From positions 4,216,001 to 4,280,000 of the forward strand of contig CAWCTD010000003.1 of the NCBI GenBank assembly GCA_963798455.1: DNA of 64,000 nt, in the 5' to 3' direction. Below, piece by piece: positions 34,072-42,646 of this stretch. The translations under genes were made by a program, and so were the position numbers. Origin of the DNA: CAWCTD01 sp963798455. GTDB lineage: Bacteria; Acidobacteriota; Terriglobia; Bryobacterales; Bryobacteraceae. Every line of letters starts with the position of its first letter. Position 1 is the first letter of the stretch. A model generated the notes under the pieces. The model was not told where the DNA came from and searched no databases. It saw nothing but the letters and a program-made list of their open reading frames with translations.

Positions 34072-34449
34072 ATGGATTTGGCCCGACGAGTTTACAGCCG
34101 CGACCTGAAGGTTGCTGCGATGCGAGAGATCGACACTGGGCGGACGGTCGGTGAGGTCGCCCGCCAGTTGGAACTGAGCCCGCACCTGCTGGAACGGTGG
34201 CGGGGCGAGTGGCGAGCGCGCGGTGAATCGGCCTTTCCGGGAGTAGGCCGGCGTGGAATGTCTCCCGTCTTGACGGAGTTGCAGCGGATCGCCGAGTTGG
34301 AGCGCAAGATTGGCCAACTGGCGATGGAGAACGATTTTTTAAAAAAGGCCTTGCGGCATTTCAGGGATCATCACCCACCCACCGTCGTCACTGGCGAGGT
34401 TGCTTGTTTGAAGAGATCCGGGAAGCTGGCACCCAAGGCCAAGCCGTGA
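34072..34449 (+). CDS. IS3-family transposase OrfA
   Basis: 125 aa from the ATG at 34072, which has GGAGAGAGG directly before it (an ATG at 34060 is also open). The N-terminal helix-turn-helix (REIDTGRTVGEVARQLELSPHLLERW) binds the IS ends, and a leucine-zipper helix follows (LQRIAELERKIGQLAMENDFLKKAL). The frame goes on past the slippery site to 34449; OrfA alone acts as a regulator, and a -1 shift gives the OrfAB transposase. Confidence 0.9.
   Translation: MDLARRVYSRDLKVAAMREIDTGRTVGEVARQLELSPHLLERWRGEWRARGESAFPGVGRRGMSPVLTELQRIAELERKIGQLAMENDFLKKALRHFRDHHPPTVVTGEVACLKRSGKLAPKAKP
34341..34347 (+). promoter_or_regulatory. Programmed -1 frameshift site A_AAA_AAG
   Basis: The heptamer sits in the zero frame of OrfA (codons AAA, AAG) directly after a T6 run. 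Slipping back one base moves into the orfB frame, which is open from here to 35258. Confidence 0.8.
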
Positions 34450-35258
34450 ATGCCCTGTGCCAGATGACCGGACTGAGCCGGGCCAGCTACTACCGCTGGC
34501 GAGTGCCACCGCAGGACTGCCCGGTGGAGATGGAGTTGCGTGACGCGATGCAAGACATCGCCCTCCAGTCCCCGGCCTATGGCTACCGCAGGATCACGGC
34601 GGAGCTCGAGCGCCGCGGCTTTGAGGCGAACCACAAGCACGTGCTGCGTCTGATGCGTGAGGATAACCTGCTGTGCCTGCGCCACAAGTCCTTTGTGGTC
34701 ACGACCGATTCACGGCATGCTCTGCCGGTCTACCCGAACCTGGCGCAAGGCATCCTCCCTGATGCGATCAACCAACTCTGGGTCGCCGACATCACCTATA
34801 TCCGGCTGCGCAGGGAGTTTGTGTACTTGGCGGTGTTGCTGGATGCGTTTTCGCGGCGAGTGATCGGATGGGCCCTGGGCCGCACCTTGGAGGCCCAGTT
34901 GGCCCTTTCCGCACTGCGGATGGCGCTGCGCCAGCGCCATCCGGGGCCAGGGCTGGTGCATCATTCCGATCGTGGCGTTCAGTATGCCTCATATGACTAC
35001 ACCGATCTGCTGAAAGAGCACAAGATCAGGATCAGCATGAGCCGCAAGGGGAATCCGTACGACAATGCCGCCTGCGAGTCCTTCATGAAGACGCTGAAGT
35101 ACGAGGAGGTTTACCGAACCGAGTACCGGGACTTGGCCGACGCCTACGCCTCGATCGGTGAGTTCATCGAGCGTGTCTACAACCAGCAAAGACTCCACTC
35201 GGCTCTGGGCTATGTGCCACCGGCCGAGTTCGAGCAGAACGCGGGGGCCCGACCATGA
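34404..35258 (+). CDS. IS3-family transposase OrfB (catalytic part)
   Basis: 284 aa as a separate frame, made in vivo as OrfAB. HTH_21-like start (LCQMTGLSRASYYRWR), then the rve integrase core with the DDE residues in LWVADITYI (Asp), LVHHSDRGVQYAS (Asp) and DNAACESFMKTLKYE (Glu), ending RLHSALGYVPPAEFE as in IS3 elements. No stop or missing block is seen, so it may be functional. Confidence 0.93.
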   Translation: MFEEIREAGTQGQAVNALCQMTGLSRASYYRWRVPPQDCPVEMELRDAMQDIALQSPAYGYRRITAELERRGFEANHKHVLRLMREDNLLCLRHKSFVVTTDSRHALPVYPNLAQGILPDAINQLWVADITYIRLRREFVYLAVLLDAFSRRVIGWALGRTLEAQLALSALRMALRQRHPGPGLVHHSDRGVQYASYDYTDLLKEHKIRISMSRKGNPYDNAACESFMKTLKYEEVYRTEYRDLADAYASIGEFIERVYNQQRLHSALGYVPPAEFEQNAGARP

Positions 35259-35526
35259 GGTTGCTCGGCGACCGGATCTTCACCGGGGGGCTCCGCCCCC
35301 AGGCCCCTGGGATTTATCGCCTTCCGGCCAAAATGGCTGCTTTCGGAGGCGGCCAAGGCCGCCCCCTGCCATTCCGGCTGCTGAGTCGGCGCTCGGGTTG
35401 CGTCCCCGCAGTGCCCTATCCTCCGCTCAGGTACTTCCAGAGTGGAAAACATCAACCCCGCCGTGCAATACTTTTCCATCGAACGGCGACTACCCCCTTA
35501 ACTCGCTGTCTCACGCCAGGGGTTCA
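35259..35526 (+). terminator. Non-coding tail of the IS3 element with GC hairpins
   Basis: After the orfB stop, GGGGGC-TCC-GCCCCC (35286-35300) forms a tight hairpin, and an alternative CCCAGG-CC-CCTGGG (35298-35311) overlaps it. No T run follows, so it is a weak or factor-dependent terminator candidate. The rest up to the right end holds no gene. Confidence 0.5.
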
Positions 35527-35604
35527 CTTCAGGGTGGGACGAAGACCGTAGCGGGGATGGGCAAATGCGTGACGATTTGGAAGAAACAGGTCGGCGCCGA
35601 GCAG
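35527..35604 (+). pseudogene. Remnant of a DUF4440-like gene, right of the IS3 element
   Basis: Encodes GGTKTVAGMGKCVTIWKKQ, matching GGAKTPAGSGKYITIWKKQ of the intact gene at 36542-37033, and continues where the left remnant at 34013 stops. The similarity fades after about 35604. Between here and 35788 only the repeat at 35684-35738 is notable. Confidence 0.8.
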
Positions 35605-35683
35605 GTCGTTCGCGGCCAGGTCAGCGGGTCTTTTCAAAAACGACCAGGCCGTTCCTCAGGGCTTGCGAGATGACGTGCTGGCG

Positions 35684-35738
35684 GACGCCGGGTGTTTTGA
35701 GCTGACTTTGCGCCCTCCGCGCCTCAGCGGTGGGCCCT
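35684..35738 (+). repeat. 55-bp direct repeat, copy 1
   Basis: GACGCCGGGTGTT ... CAGCGGTGGGCCCT, 50 of 55 bases the same as 36455-36509. The two copies bracket the DUF433/DUF5615 pair and lie next to the two copies of the DUF4440-like gene. Confidence 0.85.
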
Positions 35739-35788
35739 TAGTAAGCATGACCCTAGCCGCACGGGGCTGCTTCAGGACCCTCGGGAAA

Positions 35789-36151
35789 TCATAGCGGCAG
35801 CAGCCGGATTCGCTCGCGGGCGGGATCGACGGTGACAAGAGCCCCTGCCTCAAGGTGTGCACCAGTGGCCTGGATGCTCCTGAGTACGATGTCCCCGATG
35901 GCCGATGGGAGGACGTCCTGAGCGCGGATCTGGATCACGCTGGGCGCTATCGTGCGCCGCGCGGCAAGCAGCATCCCAAAGTCCAGGTCGTGCGTGAGGA
36001 GCACCAAACCATTCGCTACCGCTTAGTCAAGAATCTCCGAGTCGGTTGCGGAGGCGGAGCCCACGTCGGACCAGTGAATCGCCTCGAGAGCATGACCGGA
36101 CAGGAACTGCACCCACAGGGGACTCAAGTTCATGTCGATCAGGATCTTCAT
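35789..36151 (-). pseudogene. DUF5615 (PIN-like) toxin gene with an internal stop codon
   Basis: From the ATG at 36151: MKILIDMNLSPLWVQFLSG, HWSDVGSASATDSEILD, then a TAA (36025-36023) at codon 43, then in the same frame AVANGLVLLTHDLDFGMLLA and on to VDPARERIRLLPL. Joined, this is a normal ~120-aa DUF5615 PIN-like nuclease with the acidic residues D6, ATDSE and THDLDFG. The stop falls where relatives often have an aromatic residue, so a single change TAC or TGG to TAA is likely. The ATG overlaps the DUF433 stop (ATGA). Confidence 0.8.
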
Positions 36152-36390
36152 GCGGCAGGAAGGGGCACTTCCATTTCCTCGACGCGCCAGGCGGCGTAAG
36201 ACAGGGCCTGCCGGATGTCTTCGTCCTCAAGGTACGGGTAGGCGGCCAGGATCTCGGCGTGGGAGTGCCCAGCGGCGACCATCCCCACAATGGTGCCAAC
36301 AGTGACTCGGATGCCCCGCACACAGGGCTTCCCGCCCATGATTTCCGGATTCCGGGTAATGCGATCCAAAGGAGGCACGGCAGCTACCAT
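36148..36390 (-). CDS. DUF433 antitoxin (VapB-like)
   Basis: 80 aa. DUF433 proteins carry a helix-turn-helix and pair with DUF5615 nucleases as antitoxins. Seen: LDRITRNPEIMGGKPCVRGIR, TVGTIVGMVAAGHSHAEILAAYPYL (the HTH) and DIRQALSYAAWRVEE. The ATG at 36390 is chosen because family similarity starts there. The partner toxin gene is broken, so the antitoxin may be a leftover. Confidence 0.9.
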   Translation of the reverse strand: MVAAVPPLDRITRNPEIMGGKPCVRGIRVTVGTIVGMVAAGHSHAEILAAYPYLEDEDIRQALSYAAWRVEEMEVPLPAA

Positions 36391-36454
36391 TGTAAACGGC
36401 GGAGCCCCAGCAACGGAACCCCGCGGGGGTTTTCGCGGCGCGCCGAGGCGCGGA

Positions 36455-36509
36455 GACGCCGGGTGTTGTGAGTTCACTTTACGCCCTCGGCGCCTCAGCG
36501 GTGGGCCCT
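36455..36509 (+). repeat. 55-bp direct repeat, copy 2
   Basis: Partner of 35684-35738, 771 bp downstream, 33 bp before the start of the intact DUF4440-like gene. Confidence 0.85.
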
Positions 36510-36541
36510 GATCGTGCTATAACCTCCGGTTGGAGGCCATC

Positions 36542-37033
36542 ATGCGCGTTCTGAAGGTGGGGACGGCGGCCCTGGCGCTGGCTGTGCTCGCGTCCTGCGT
36601 CGGCTCCCGTCAGGCGAAACCCGATCCCGAGGTATTGATCGAGGCCGACCGCGCCTTCGCGCAGGCGACCGCCGAGCGCAGGCTGGAGGGCTTCGCGTCG
36701 TTCCTGGCGGAGGAGGTGACGACCATACGGCCCAACTCGCCGGTCATCAAGGGGAAGGAAGGGCTGACGGCCCGTTGGGCGGCGCTGCTGAACGATCCGG
36801 CGATGTCGATCGCCTGGAAGCCGCTGGGCGCGGTGATTGCGGACGGCGGCGACATGGGCTACACGGTGGGGAGTTATGAGGTGACCAAGGCCGCGGGTGG
36901 GGCCAAGACGCCCGCCGGGAGCGGCAAGTACATCACCATCTGGAAGAAGCAGCCCGATGGCGGGTGGAAGGTAATCTTCGACTCCGGCGTCCAGGACGCC
37001 GCGCGGGAGGAAGGTGGGGCCCGGAGACACTGA
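36542..37033 (+). CDS. DUF4440/SnoaL-like lipoprotein
   Basis: 163 aa. Lipoprotein signal peptide with lipobox LASC (Cys ~20), then an NTF2-like fold of DUF4440 type: IEADRAFAQATAERRLEGFASFLAEE, GKEGLTARWAALL, GYTVGSYEVTK, KYITIWKKQPDGGWKVIFDSG. Such domains bind small molecules or act as unknown enzymes; the role here is unknown. The ATG at 36542 has GGAGG at 36532. A second, disrupted copy lies at 33940-35604. The stop codon is in the loop of the hairpin at 37016. Confidence 0.85.
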   Translation: MRVLKVGTAALALAVLASCVGSRQAKPDPEVLIEADRAFAQATAERRLEGFASFLAEEVTTIRPNSPVIKGKEGLTARWAALLNDPAMSIAWKPLGAVIADGGDMGYTVGSYEVTKAAGGAKTPAGSGKYITIWKKQPDGGWKVIFDSGVQDAAREEGGARRH

Positions 37034-37047
37034 AGTCTCCGGGCCCC
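37016..37047. terminator. Bidirectional hairpin between convergent genes
   Basis: A perfect 13-bp stem GGGGCCCGGAGAC / GTCTCCGGGCCCC with loop ACTGAA (37029-37034). The TGA of the DUF4440-like gene is within the loop. No T run on either side, so it could slow polymerase from both directions or protect 3' ends. Confidence 0.7.
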
Positions 37048-37063
37048 GCTATGGCAGATTACA

Positions 37064-38797
37064 CTACTTCTTGCCGCCGCTGCTGCTCGAATTGGTGTGC
37101 GGAACGACGATGTTGCCGCCGCCAATAACCTGCGCGTTGCCGCCAGTGCCCGGCGTGAGTCCTGAGGCGGGCGTTTGGAGCGACAAATCCGCGCCGCCCA
37201 CGACCCGGACCCAGGCACGATCCGCCCCGGTACCGGGCTCATTCTGGTCCTCCACGTAGAACGCAAAGTCGTGGTTGCCTTCGGGTCGCGTCATCGTCCA
37301 TTGGTCGAAGTAAGTGGACTTGCCGCTGATGGACGCCCAGCCTATGGTGCTCGTTGCATCTGAGAGTGAAAACCCGTCCACTGCGTTGCTCTTCATGCGC
37401 ACGATGGTATCGTCCGACCGGTGCCGGATCACCAGCACGTTCCCTTGCGGATTCGCCCCCTTCTTGTTGTACTTCATGTTGAAGCCGAAGTTGGTCTTGT
37501 CGCCAGGGTATCCCGAGTCGGGATCTGCCGTGCCGGGCCAGTAGAACCAGCCGCCGCCTGTCGTAAACCCAAGGCTTGGGTCATAGACGGTCAGCACGTC
37601 TTCCACCGTACCGGTGTAGTAGCTGCCATTGATGTCTAGAACAATTGAGTACGTGTTCAGCGGGATCGGACCAGTGACTGTGCACGTCAGCGTCAGAGTC
37701 CCGCCGTAGCCGGAACTATCGTAGGCTGGCGGGTTTGGTGAGCAAGAACCTGGCACGAGACTGCCGGGTCCGACGGGTTCGAGCCTGAAGTTGCCCAGAA
37801 CGGCGTTCCGGATGTCGCCTTCCGCTTGGTGGGCCGTGTCGCCCTTTGGATTCGGCTCGCCTTTTGAAGCAACGTAGCTTTCGTTGACCGTGACAATGAC
37901 AGTCAACGGCCCCGCATATGAGGTTTCCCCTGGGCTAACCGCAATGCCACCAGGATTCCCGCTGGTGATCGTGCCGCCGGCGTCTTCCTGGGTGATGGTG
38001 ATAGTGATTACCGTAGAGCTTATGTCGAGCCCATCGCTGACGTCAACTTTGATGTTGTACATCCCGGCGGCCAAACCTGCGGTTCCGGCGAGCGTCCACG
38101 ACTTGCTCGTTGCTGTCCCTCCGGAGTTCGCTGACAGGCTCAGAGAACCCGGCAGGCCGCTGGTGTAACTTGAATCGGTGCTCTTCTTCCAAGAGGTGGT
38201 GGCGCTCAAACCCGTTCCCGGCACCCCGTCGTCGGTGGCGGTCACAGTCACAGGATTGATATAATCGCTGTACTGCGAGGACGCTTTCGGCCCATCGTTG
38301 GTAACCCCTGGAACAGCGTTCACGACCCAACTCCAGGAGTCGGTCGCCGAATTACCCGCTCCGTCGAGCGCTTTCACCGTAAACGTATGGCCCCCTGCCG
38401 CGAGTACCCCAAAACTAGCCGCACTCGTGCAATCCGCAAAGGCCCCACCATCCAGCTTGCACTGGAACGTTGGCCCGCCCGAGGAGGGTGGCGCGTCGCC
38501 GCCGGAGAAGGTGAAGGACGCTGGCGTCGCGGCCGGGCTGGGGTTCAGCGGTTTAGATCCGATCGCCACGGTCGGCGCCACCGTGTCGATCTTTACCGTC
38601 CCGGTGTTGCTCGACTCGGCCGCCGCCCCGCTGTTGCCCGCCGAGTCCGCCGCCGTGCAGGAGATCGGGTGTGTCCCATCCGTGTTCACCGAGAAGGTCC
38701 CGCTCGCCGCCGGCGTCCCGATGTTCGTCAGGTTGCCGACTGACACCGGCGACCCGTCCACCGTGCAGGCGAACGAGGATACGTTCGAACGTCGCAT
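37064..38797 (-). pseudogene. Secreted Ig-like/post-COAP-1-like protein, C-terminal part (out of frame)
   Basis: The 3' part of the large gene that begins at 42211. From 38790 leftward it encodes the last repeat, then distinct Ig-like modules (SFTFSGGDAPPSSGGPTFQC, VTVTATDDGVPGTGL) and a C-terminal domain TGGGWFYWPG ... KTNFGFNMKYNKKGANPQGN, like the post-COAP-1 domain of secreted bacterial proteins, ending in a Ser/Gly-rich tail. It has no start of its own; the nominal start lies at the frameshift palindrome. It is in the same frame as the N-terminal part because three +1 shifts add up to a full codon. Confidence 0.75.
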
Positions 38798-39374
38798 CCG
38801 TCGCCGATACCCCCACCGTCACCGGCTTGGTCACAAAGTAACCGCCCAGCCCGTCCGCCGTCGGAATCGTCACCGTCACCACCGGCGGCGTCGTGTCTAC
38901 TTTCCAGGCCTGGCTGACTGGCGTGCCCGTGTTCCCCGCTGTATCCTTGGGCCGCACATAGAAGGTGTGCGAGCCATCCGCCAGGCTGGTGAGGTTCACC
39001 GGGCTCGTGCAGGCCGCATAGCTCGCTGCATCCAGCTTGCACTCGAACGTCGGCCCGCCCGAAGAAGGCGCCGCGTCGCTGCCCGAGAAGGTGAACGTCG
39101 CGCCGCTTGTAGTCACCGTCCCCGTCGGACCCGAGTCAATCGTCGCTGTCGGCGCCACCGTGTCGATCTTTACCGTCCCGGTGTTGCTCGACTCGGCCGC
39201 CGCCCCGCTGTTGCCCGCCGAGTCCGCCGCCGTGCAGGAGATCGGGTGTGTCCCATCCGTGTTCACCGAGAAGGTCCCGCTCGCCGCCGGCGTCCCGATG
39301 TTCGTCAGGTTGCCGACTGACACCGGCGACCCGTCCACCGTGCAGGCGAACGAGGATACGTTCGAACGTCGCAT
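38553..39374 (-). pseudogene. Internal repeat fragment of the secreted protein (third frame)
   Basis: Encodes one repeat unit (SNVSSFACTVDGSPVSVGN ... SQAWKVDTTPPVVTV) between the +1 shifts at 39367 and 38789, then runs out of frame to a stop at 38553. Not expected to be made as a separate protein. Confidence 0.7.
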
Positions 39375-40627
39375 CCGTCGCCGATACCCCCACCGTCACC
39401 GGCTTGGTCACAAAGTAACCGCCCAGCCCGTCCGCCGTCGGAATCGTCACCGTCACCACCGGCGGCGTCGTGTCTACTTTCCAGGCCTGGCTGACTGGCG
39501 TGCCCGTGTTCCCCGCTGTATCCTTGGGCCGCACATAGAAGGTGTGCGAGCCATCCGCCAGGCTGGTGAGGTTCACCGGGCTCGTGCAGGCCGCATAGCT
39601 CGCTGCATCCAGCTTGCACTCGAACGTCGGCCCGCCCGAAGAAGGCGCCGCGTCGCTGCCCGAGAAGGTGAACGTCGCGCCGCTTGTAGTCACCGTCCCC
39701 GTCGGACCCGAGTCAATCGTCGCTGTCGGCGCCACCGTGTCGATCTTTACCGTCCCGGTGTTGCTCGACTCGGCCGCCGCCCCGCTGTTGCCCGCCGAGT
39801 CCGCCGCCGTGCAGGAGATCGGGTGTGTCCCATCCGTGTTCACCGAGAAGGTCCCGCTCGCCGCCGGCGTCCCGATGTTCGTCAGGTTGCCGACTGACAC
39901 CGGCGACCCGTCCACCGTGCAGGCGAACGAGGATACGTTCGACGTCGCATCCGTCGCCGATACCCCCACCGTCACCGGCTTGGTCACAAAGTAACCGCCC
40001 AGCCCGTCCGCCGTCGGAATCGTCACCGTCACCACCGGCGGCGTCGTGTCTACTTTCCAGGCCTGGCTGACTGGCGTGCCCGTGTTCCCCGCTGTATCCT
40101 TGGGCCGCACATAGAAGGTGTGCGAGCCATCCGCCAGGCTGGTGAGGTTCACCGGGCTCGTGCAGGCCGCATAGCTCGCTGCATCCAGCTTGCACTCGAA
40201 CGTCGGCCCGCCCGAAGAAGGCGCCGCGTCGCTGCCCGAGAAGGTGAACGTCGCGCCGCTTGTAGTCACCGTCCCCGTCGGACCCGAGTCAATCGTCGCT
40301 GTCGGCGCCACCGTGTCGATCTTTACCGTCCCGGTGTTGCTCGACTCGGCCGCCGCCCCGCTGTTGCCCGCCGAGTCCGCCGCCGTGCAGGAGATCGGGT
40401 GTGTCCCATCCGTGTTCACCGAGAAGGTCCCGCTCGCCGCCGGCGTCCCGATGTTCGTCAGGTTGCCGACTGACACCGGCGACCCGTCCACCGTGCAGGC
40501 GAACGAGGATACGTTCGAACGTCGCATCCGTCGCCGATACCCCCACCGTCACCGGCTTGGTCACAAAGTAACCGCCCAGCCCGTCCGCCGTCGGAATCGT
40601 CACCGTCACCACCGGCGGCGTCGTGTC
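38577..40627 (-). repeat. Tandem 576/577-bp coding repeats, three full and one partial copy
   Basis: Copies 40051-40627 (577), 39475-40050 (576), 38898-39474 (577) and partial 38577-38897. By eye they are identical except for one base: the 577-bp copies and the partial copy read ACGTTCGAACGT, the 576-bp copy ACGTTCGACGT. 576 bp equals 192 codons. Each encodes two HYR/Ig-like modules (TTPPVVTVTIPTADGLGGYF and SSGGPTFECKLDAASYAAC). Confidence 0.92.
39136..40527 (-). pseudogene. Internal repeat fragment of the secreted protein (second frame)
   Basis: Covers one and two-thirds repeat units between the +1 shifts at ~40519 and ~39367. The shift-free unit (insertion absent at ~39940) lies inside it and shows the true protein sequence: SATDATSNVSSFACTVDG. 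After 39367 it runs out of frame to 39136. Confidence 0.7.
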
Positions 40628-42211
40628 GGCGGCGGTGGACGTCAGGAGGGTTTGACCGCTGCTGTTCTTCCAGTTGTTCGACGATGCGTTGTAATTAGCG
40701 TCGAGAGTCCCAGTGTTGATGTTGGTGGGGGTAAAGTTCACAGAGCAGTTTGAGTTGTTGGTGCTCCCAATCCGAGCCAAAGCGCAAGTGGAAGGAGAAA
40801 AGCTCCCTGTGACGTGGTTGATATTGAAGGCTACATTCCCTTGGGGATAGCCGTTCGACGGTGCCGATTCACTATTGTTGACCTGCGCGGTGCATGTCGT
40901 CGCGCTCCCCATCGAAACCGGATTGGGCAAGCAAGAGACTGAGGTGGTTGTGTCATCGCCGCTGGCATCCGTAAACCTCGTTGCTGCCTGAGATTCCGAG
41001 CCGGCGACAACCAGCTCCAGCGTCAGACCGAGGTCGGCTGGCGACGGGGCCCAGACCGCAAAATGCAGGTTGCCGGATTCGTCAGCCGCCGTATCGATGA
41101 CTGAGTCCTCGACAGGAGTAGGGCTGTTCACGCGGTGGATGGTGAGCCTTAGCGGCTCGCTCGGCTTCCAGCCGGCGCCCGTCACCGTGACGATCTCGCC
41201 GGGGGCGTAATCGCCTTTATCCGTCTTCACCGTCGCAAAACCGAAGAACTCGGCAGTGTCCAGGCCGCTACCGCCGGCCGCCACCGCGAAACCCTCGAGC
41301 TTCATGGCGCTCGCCGCCGCGCCCGCGCGGGCCGCCGACATCGGGCCCACCGGCACATAGCCGCCGGTCCACGAACGGTAGAGCTGGGCGGAAGCCAGAG
41401 CGGTCCCCGCCGAAGAGCCACCCGCGATCAGCACGTTCGCGTTGTGGGGCAGCGCCACGGCAGCAAAGCCGCTGCGGGCCGCATCGAGAGATGGTCCCTC
41501 GGCGGAGAGGCCCGTCGCCGGGTCGTAGATCTCGACCGATGCCAGCTCCTGCTGGGTGACGCCGTCGGACGCCAGGCCGATGCCGCCGCCGATCCAGACC
41601 TTGCCGTCGATGAGCGCCGCGGCTGCGTGGTTCTTGCGGGCTTTTGCCAGGGGGCCCGCCGCGGTGAAGGAGTTGGTCTTGGGGTCGTAGATCTCGACCG
41701 AGTTGAGCAGTCCGAGCGCATTCTCGCCGCCGGCGATCAGCACCCGTCCGTCGGGGAGCGCCGCAGCCGCGTGGCCCGCGCGGCCCGTCACGGGCAGCGG
41801 CGGGCCCGCCGTCCAGGCATTGGATGCAGGGTCGTAGATCTCGGTGTCGATGGAAAAGGTTCCCCCGGTGGTGACGCCGCCCGCCACCAGCACCCGCCCG
41901 TCGGGGAGCGCCGCGCAGGCGTGCCGGGCGCGAGGAACGCTCATGGGGCTCGCGGGCGAGAAGCCGCCCGTGACCGCGTCCATGACCTCCGCGCCGGCCA
42001 GGGGCGCACCTGAGCTGTCCACGCCTCCGCTGACGAGCACTCGCCCGTCGCCCAGCAACGCGGCGCAGGCGCCGGTGCGCTGTTGAGCCATGGCCGCATC
42101 GCCAGCCGCCCAGCCGTTCACCGGAGCCGAAGGCGATGAGCCACGGAGGAATACCACAGCCACTAAGAGGGCCAGTAGCCCGATGACACTGGTAACTTTG
42201 ACCTTGCGCAT
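40289..42211 (-). CDS. Secreted kelch-repeat/Ig-like protein, N-terminal part
   Basis: 640 aa as read. The ATG at 42211 begins a signal peptide or anchor (VIGLLALLVAVVFLRG). Residues ~35-340 contain at least five kelch-type repeats (GRVLVSGGV, GRVLVAGGV, GRVLIAGGE, GKVWIGGGI, ANVLIAGGS with EIYDP motifs), forming a beta-propeller. Then come an Ig-like region (DKGDYAPGEIVTVTGAGW; SVSCLPNPVSMGSATTC) and the start of the tandem repeats. At 40519 the frame shifts and ~75 junk residues lead to a stop at 40289. The intact gene would reach 37064, about 1,700 residues. Such proteins are extracellular and probably bind surfaces or sugars. Confidence 0.75.
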   Translation of the reverse strand: MRKVKVTSVIGLLALLVAVVFLRGSSPSAPVNGWAAGDAAMAQQRTGACAALLGDGRVLVSGGVDSSGAPLAGAEVMDAVTGGFSPASPMSVPRARHACAALPDGRVLVAGGVTTGGTFSIDTEIYDPASNAWTAGPPLPVTGRAGHAAAALPDGRVLIAGGENALGLLNSVEIYDPKTNSFTAAGPLAKARKNHAAAALIDGKVWIGGGIGLASDGVTQQELASVEIYDPATGLSAEGPSLDAARSGFAAVALPHNANVLIAGGSSAGTALASAQLYRSWTGGYVPVGPMSAARAGAAASAMKLEGFAVAAGGSGLDTAEFFGFATVKTDKGDYAPGEIVTVTGAGWKPSEPLRLTIHRVNSPTPVEDSVIDTAADESGNLHFAVWAPSPADLGLTLELVVAGSESQAATRFTDASGDDTTTSVSCLPNPVSMGSATTCTAQVNNSESAPSNGYPQGNVAFNINHVTGSFSPSTCALARIGSTNNSNCSVNFTPTNINTGTLDANYNASSNNWKNSSGQTLLTSTAADTTPPVVTVTIPTADGLGGYFVTKPVTVGVSATDATFERILVRLHGGRVAGVSRQPDEHRDAGGERDLLGEHGWDTPDLLHGGGLGGQQRGGGRVEQHRDGKDRHGGADSDD

Positions 42212-42646
42212 ACCATTCTCCAAAATCTGTAGGCGTTCGCGGACGGCGCACCCCGTCTGCGTTGTCAATCATGTCACGGGCTCCTCAAGGGCACAAGGTC
42301 TATTCTGGATAGGACTGTCCGGTTTTGGTTCTAGTACCACCAGGCCTGGATGGGCGCGGAAGACCCTATACGAGTGGCAGGAATGGTTAGTAACTTGCAA
42401 GTAGGAACCTCAAGGCGCTGCCAGGAGTGGCGAGGCAGAACACAGCCTCTCACCATTGGAGTCTTCAGGGCGAAGGAAAGGGCCGGCCCGGCGGGCCGGC
42501 TGGACAAGACTGGAGTCTTATCCCACCCCGGGGCGGACCCGGCGCCAGCCCGCGCGCGCTAGAATAGGAGCAGTCGCCTGGCTGGCTGCCCGCGCCCCAC
42601 CTGGAGCGCCGGCGTTCGAGCCGAGCCAAGGCGCGACAAGCACACC
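42212..42646. other. Intergenic region with a GC hairpin
   Basis: 435 bp between divergent genes, no gene seen. GCCGGCCC-GGC-GGGCCGGC (42482-42500) forms a perfect 8-bp stem. No convincing promoter boxes were picked out for either gene. Confidence 0.5.

Larger units (their letters stand above)
34014..35526 (+). mobile_element. IS3-family insertion sequence
   Basis: 1513 bp, ends matching as inverted repeats (left TGCACCCCAAAAGTGAGACA, right on the lower strand TGAACCCCTGGCGTGAGACA, both leading into GTTAAGGGG). It contains orfA and orfB with a programmed -1 site. Target duplication is unclear: GGGTGG occurs on both sides but no clean 3-4 bp repeat abuts the ends. It splits a DUF4440-like gene copy. 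Confidence 0.9.

Noticed and set aside
37100..40627. CRISPR array
   Set aside because: The repeats are long, coding and directly adjacent with no spacers.
38298..40753. Plus-strand frames through the tandem repeats
   Set aside because: They repeat the same Arg-rich shadow text with each unit; the minus strand gives Ig-like modules.
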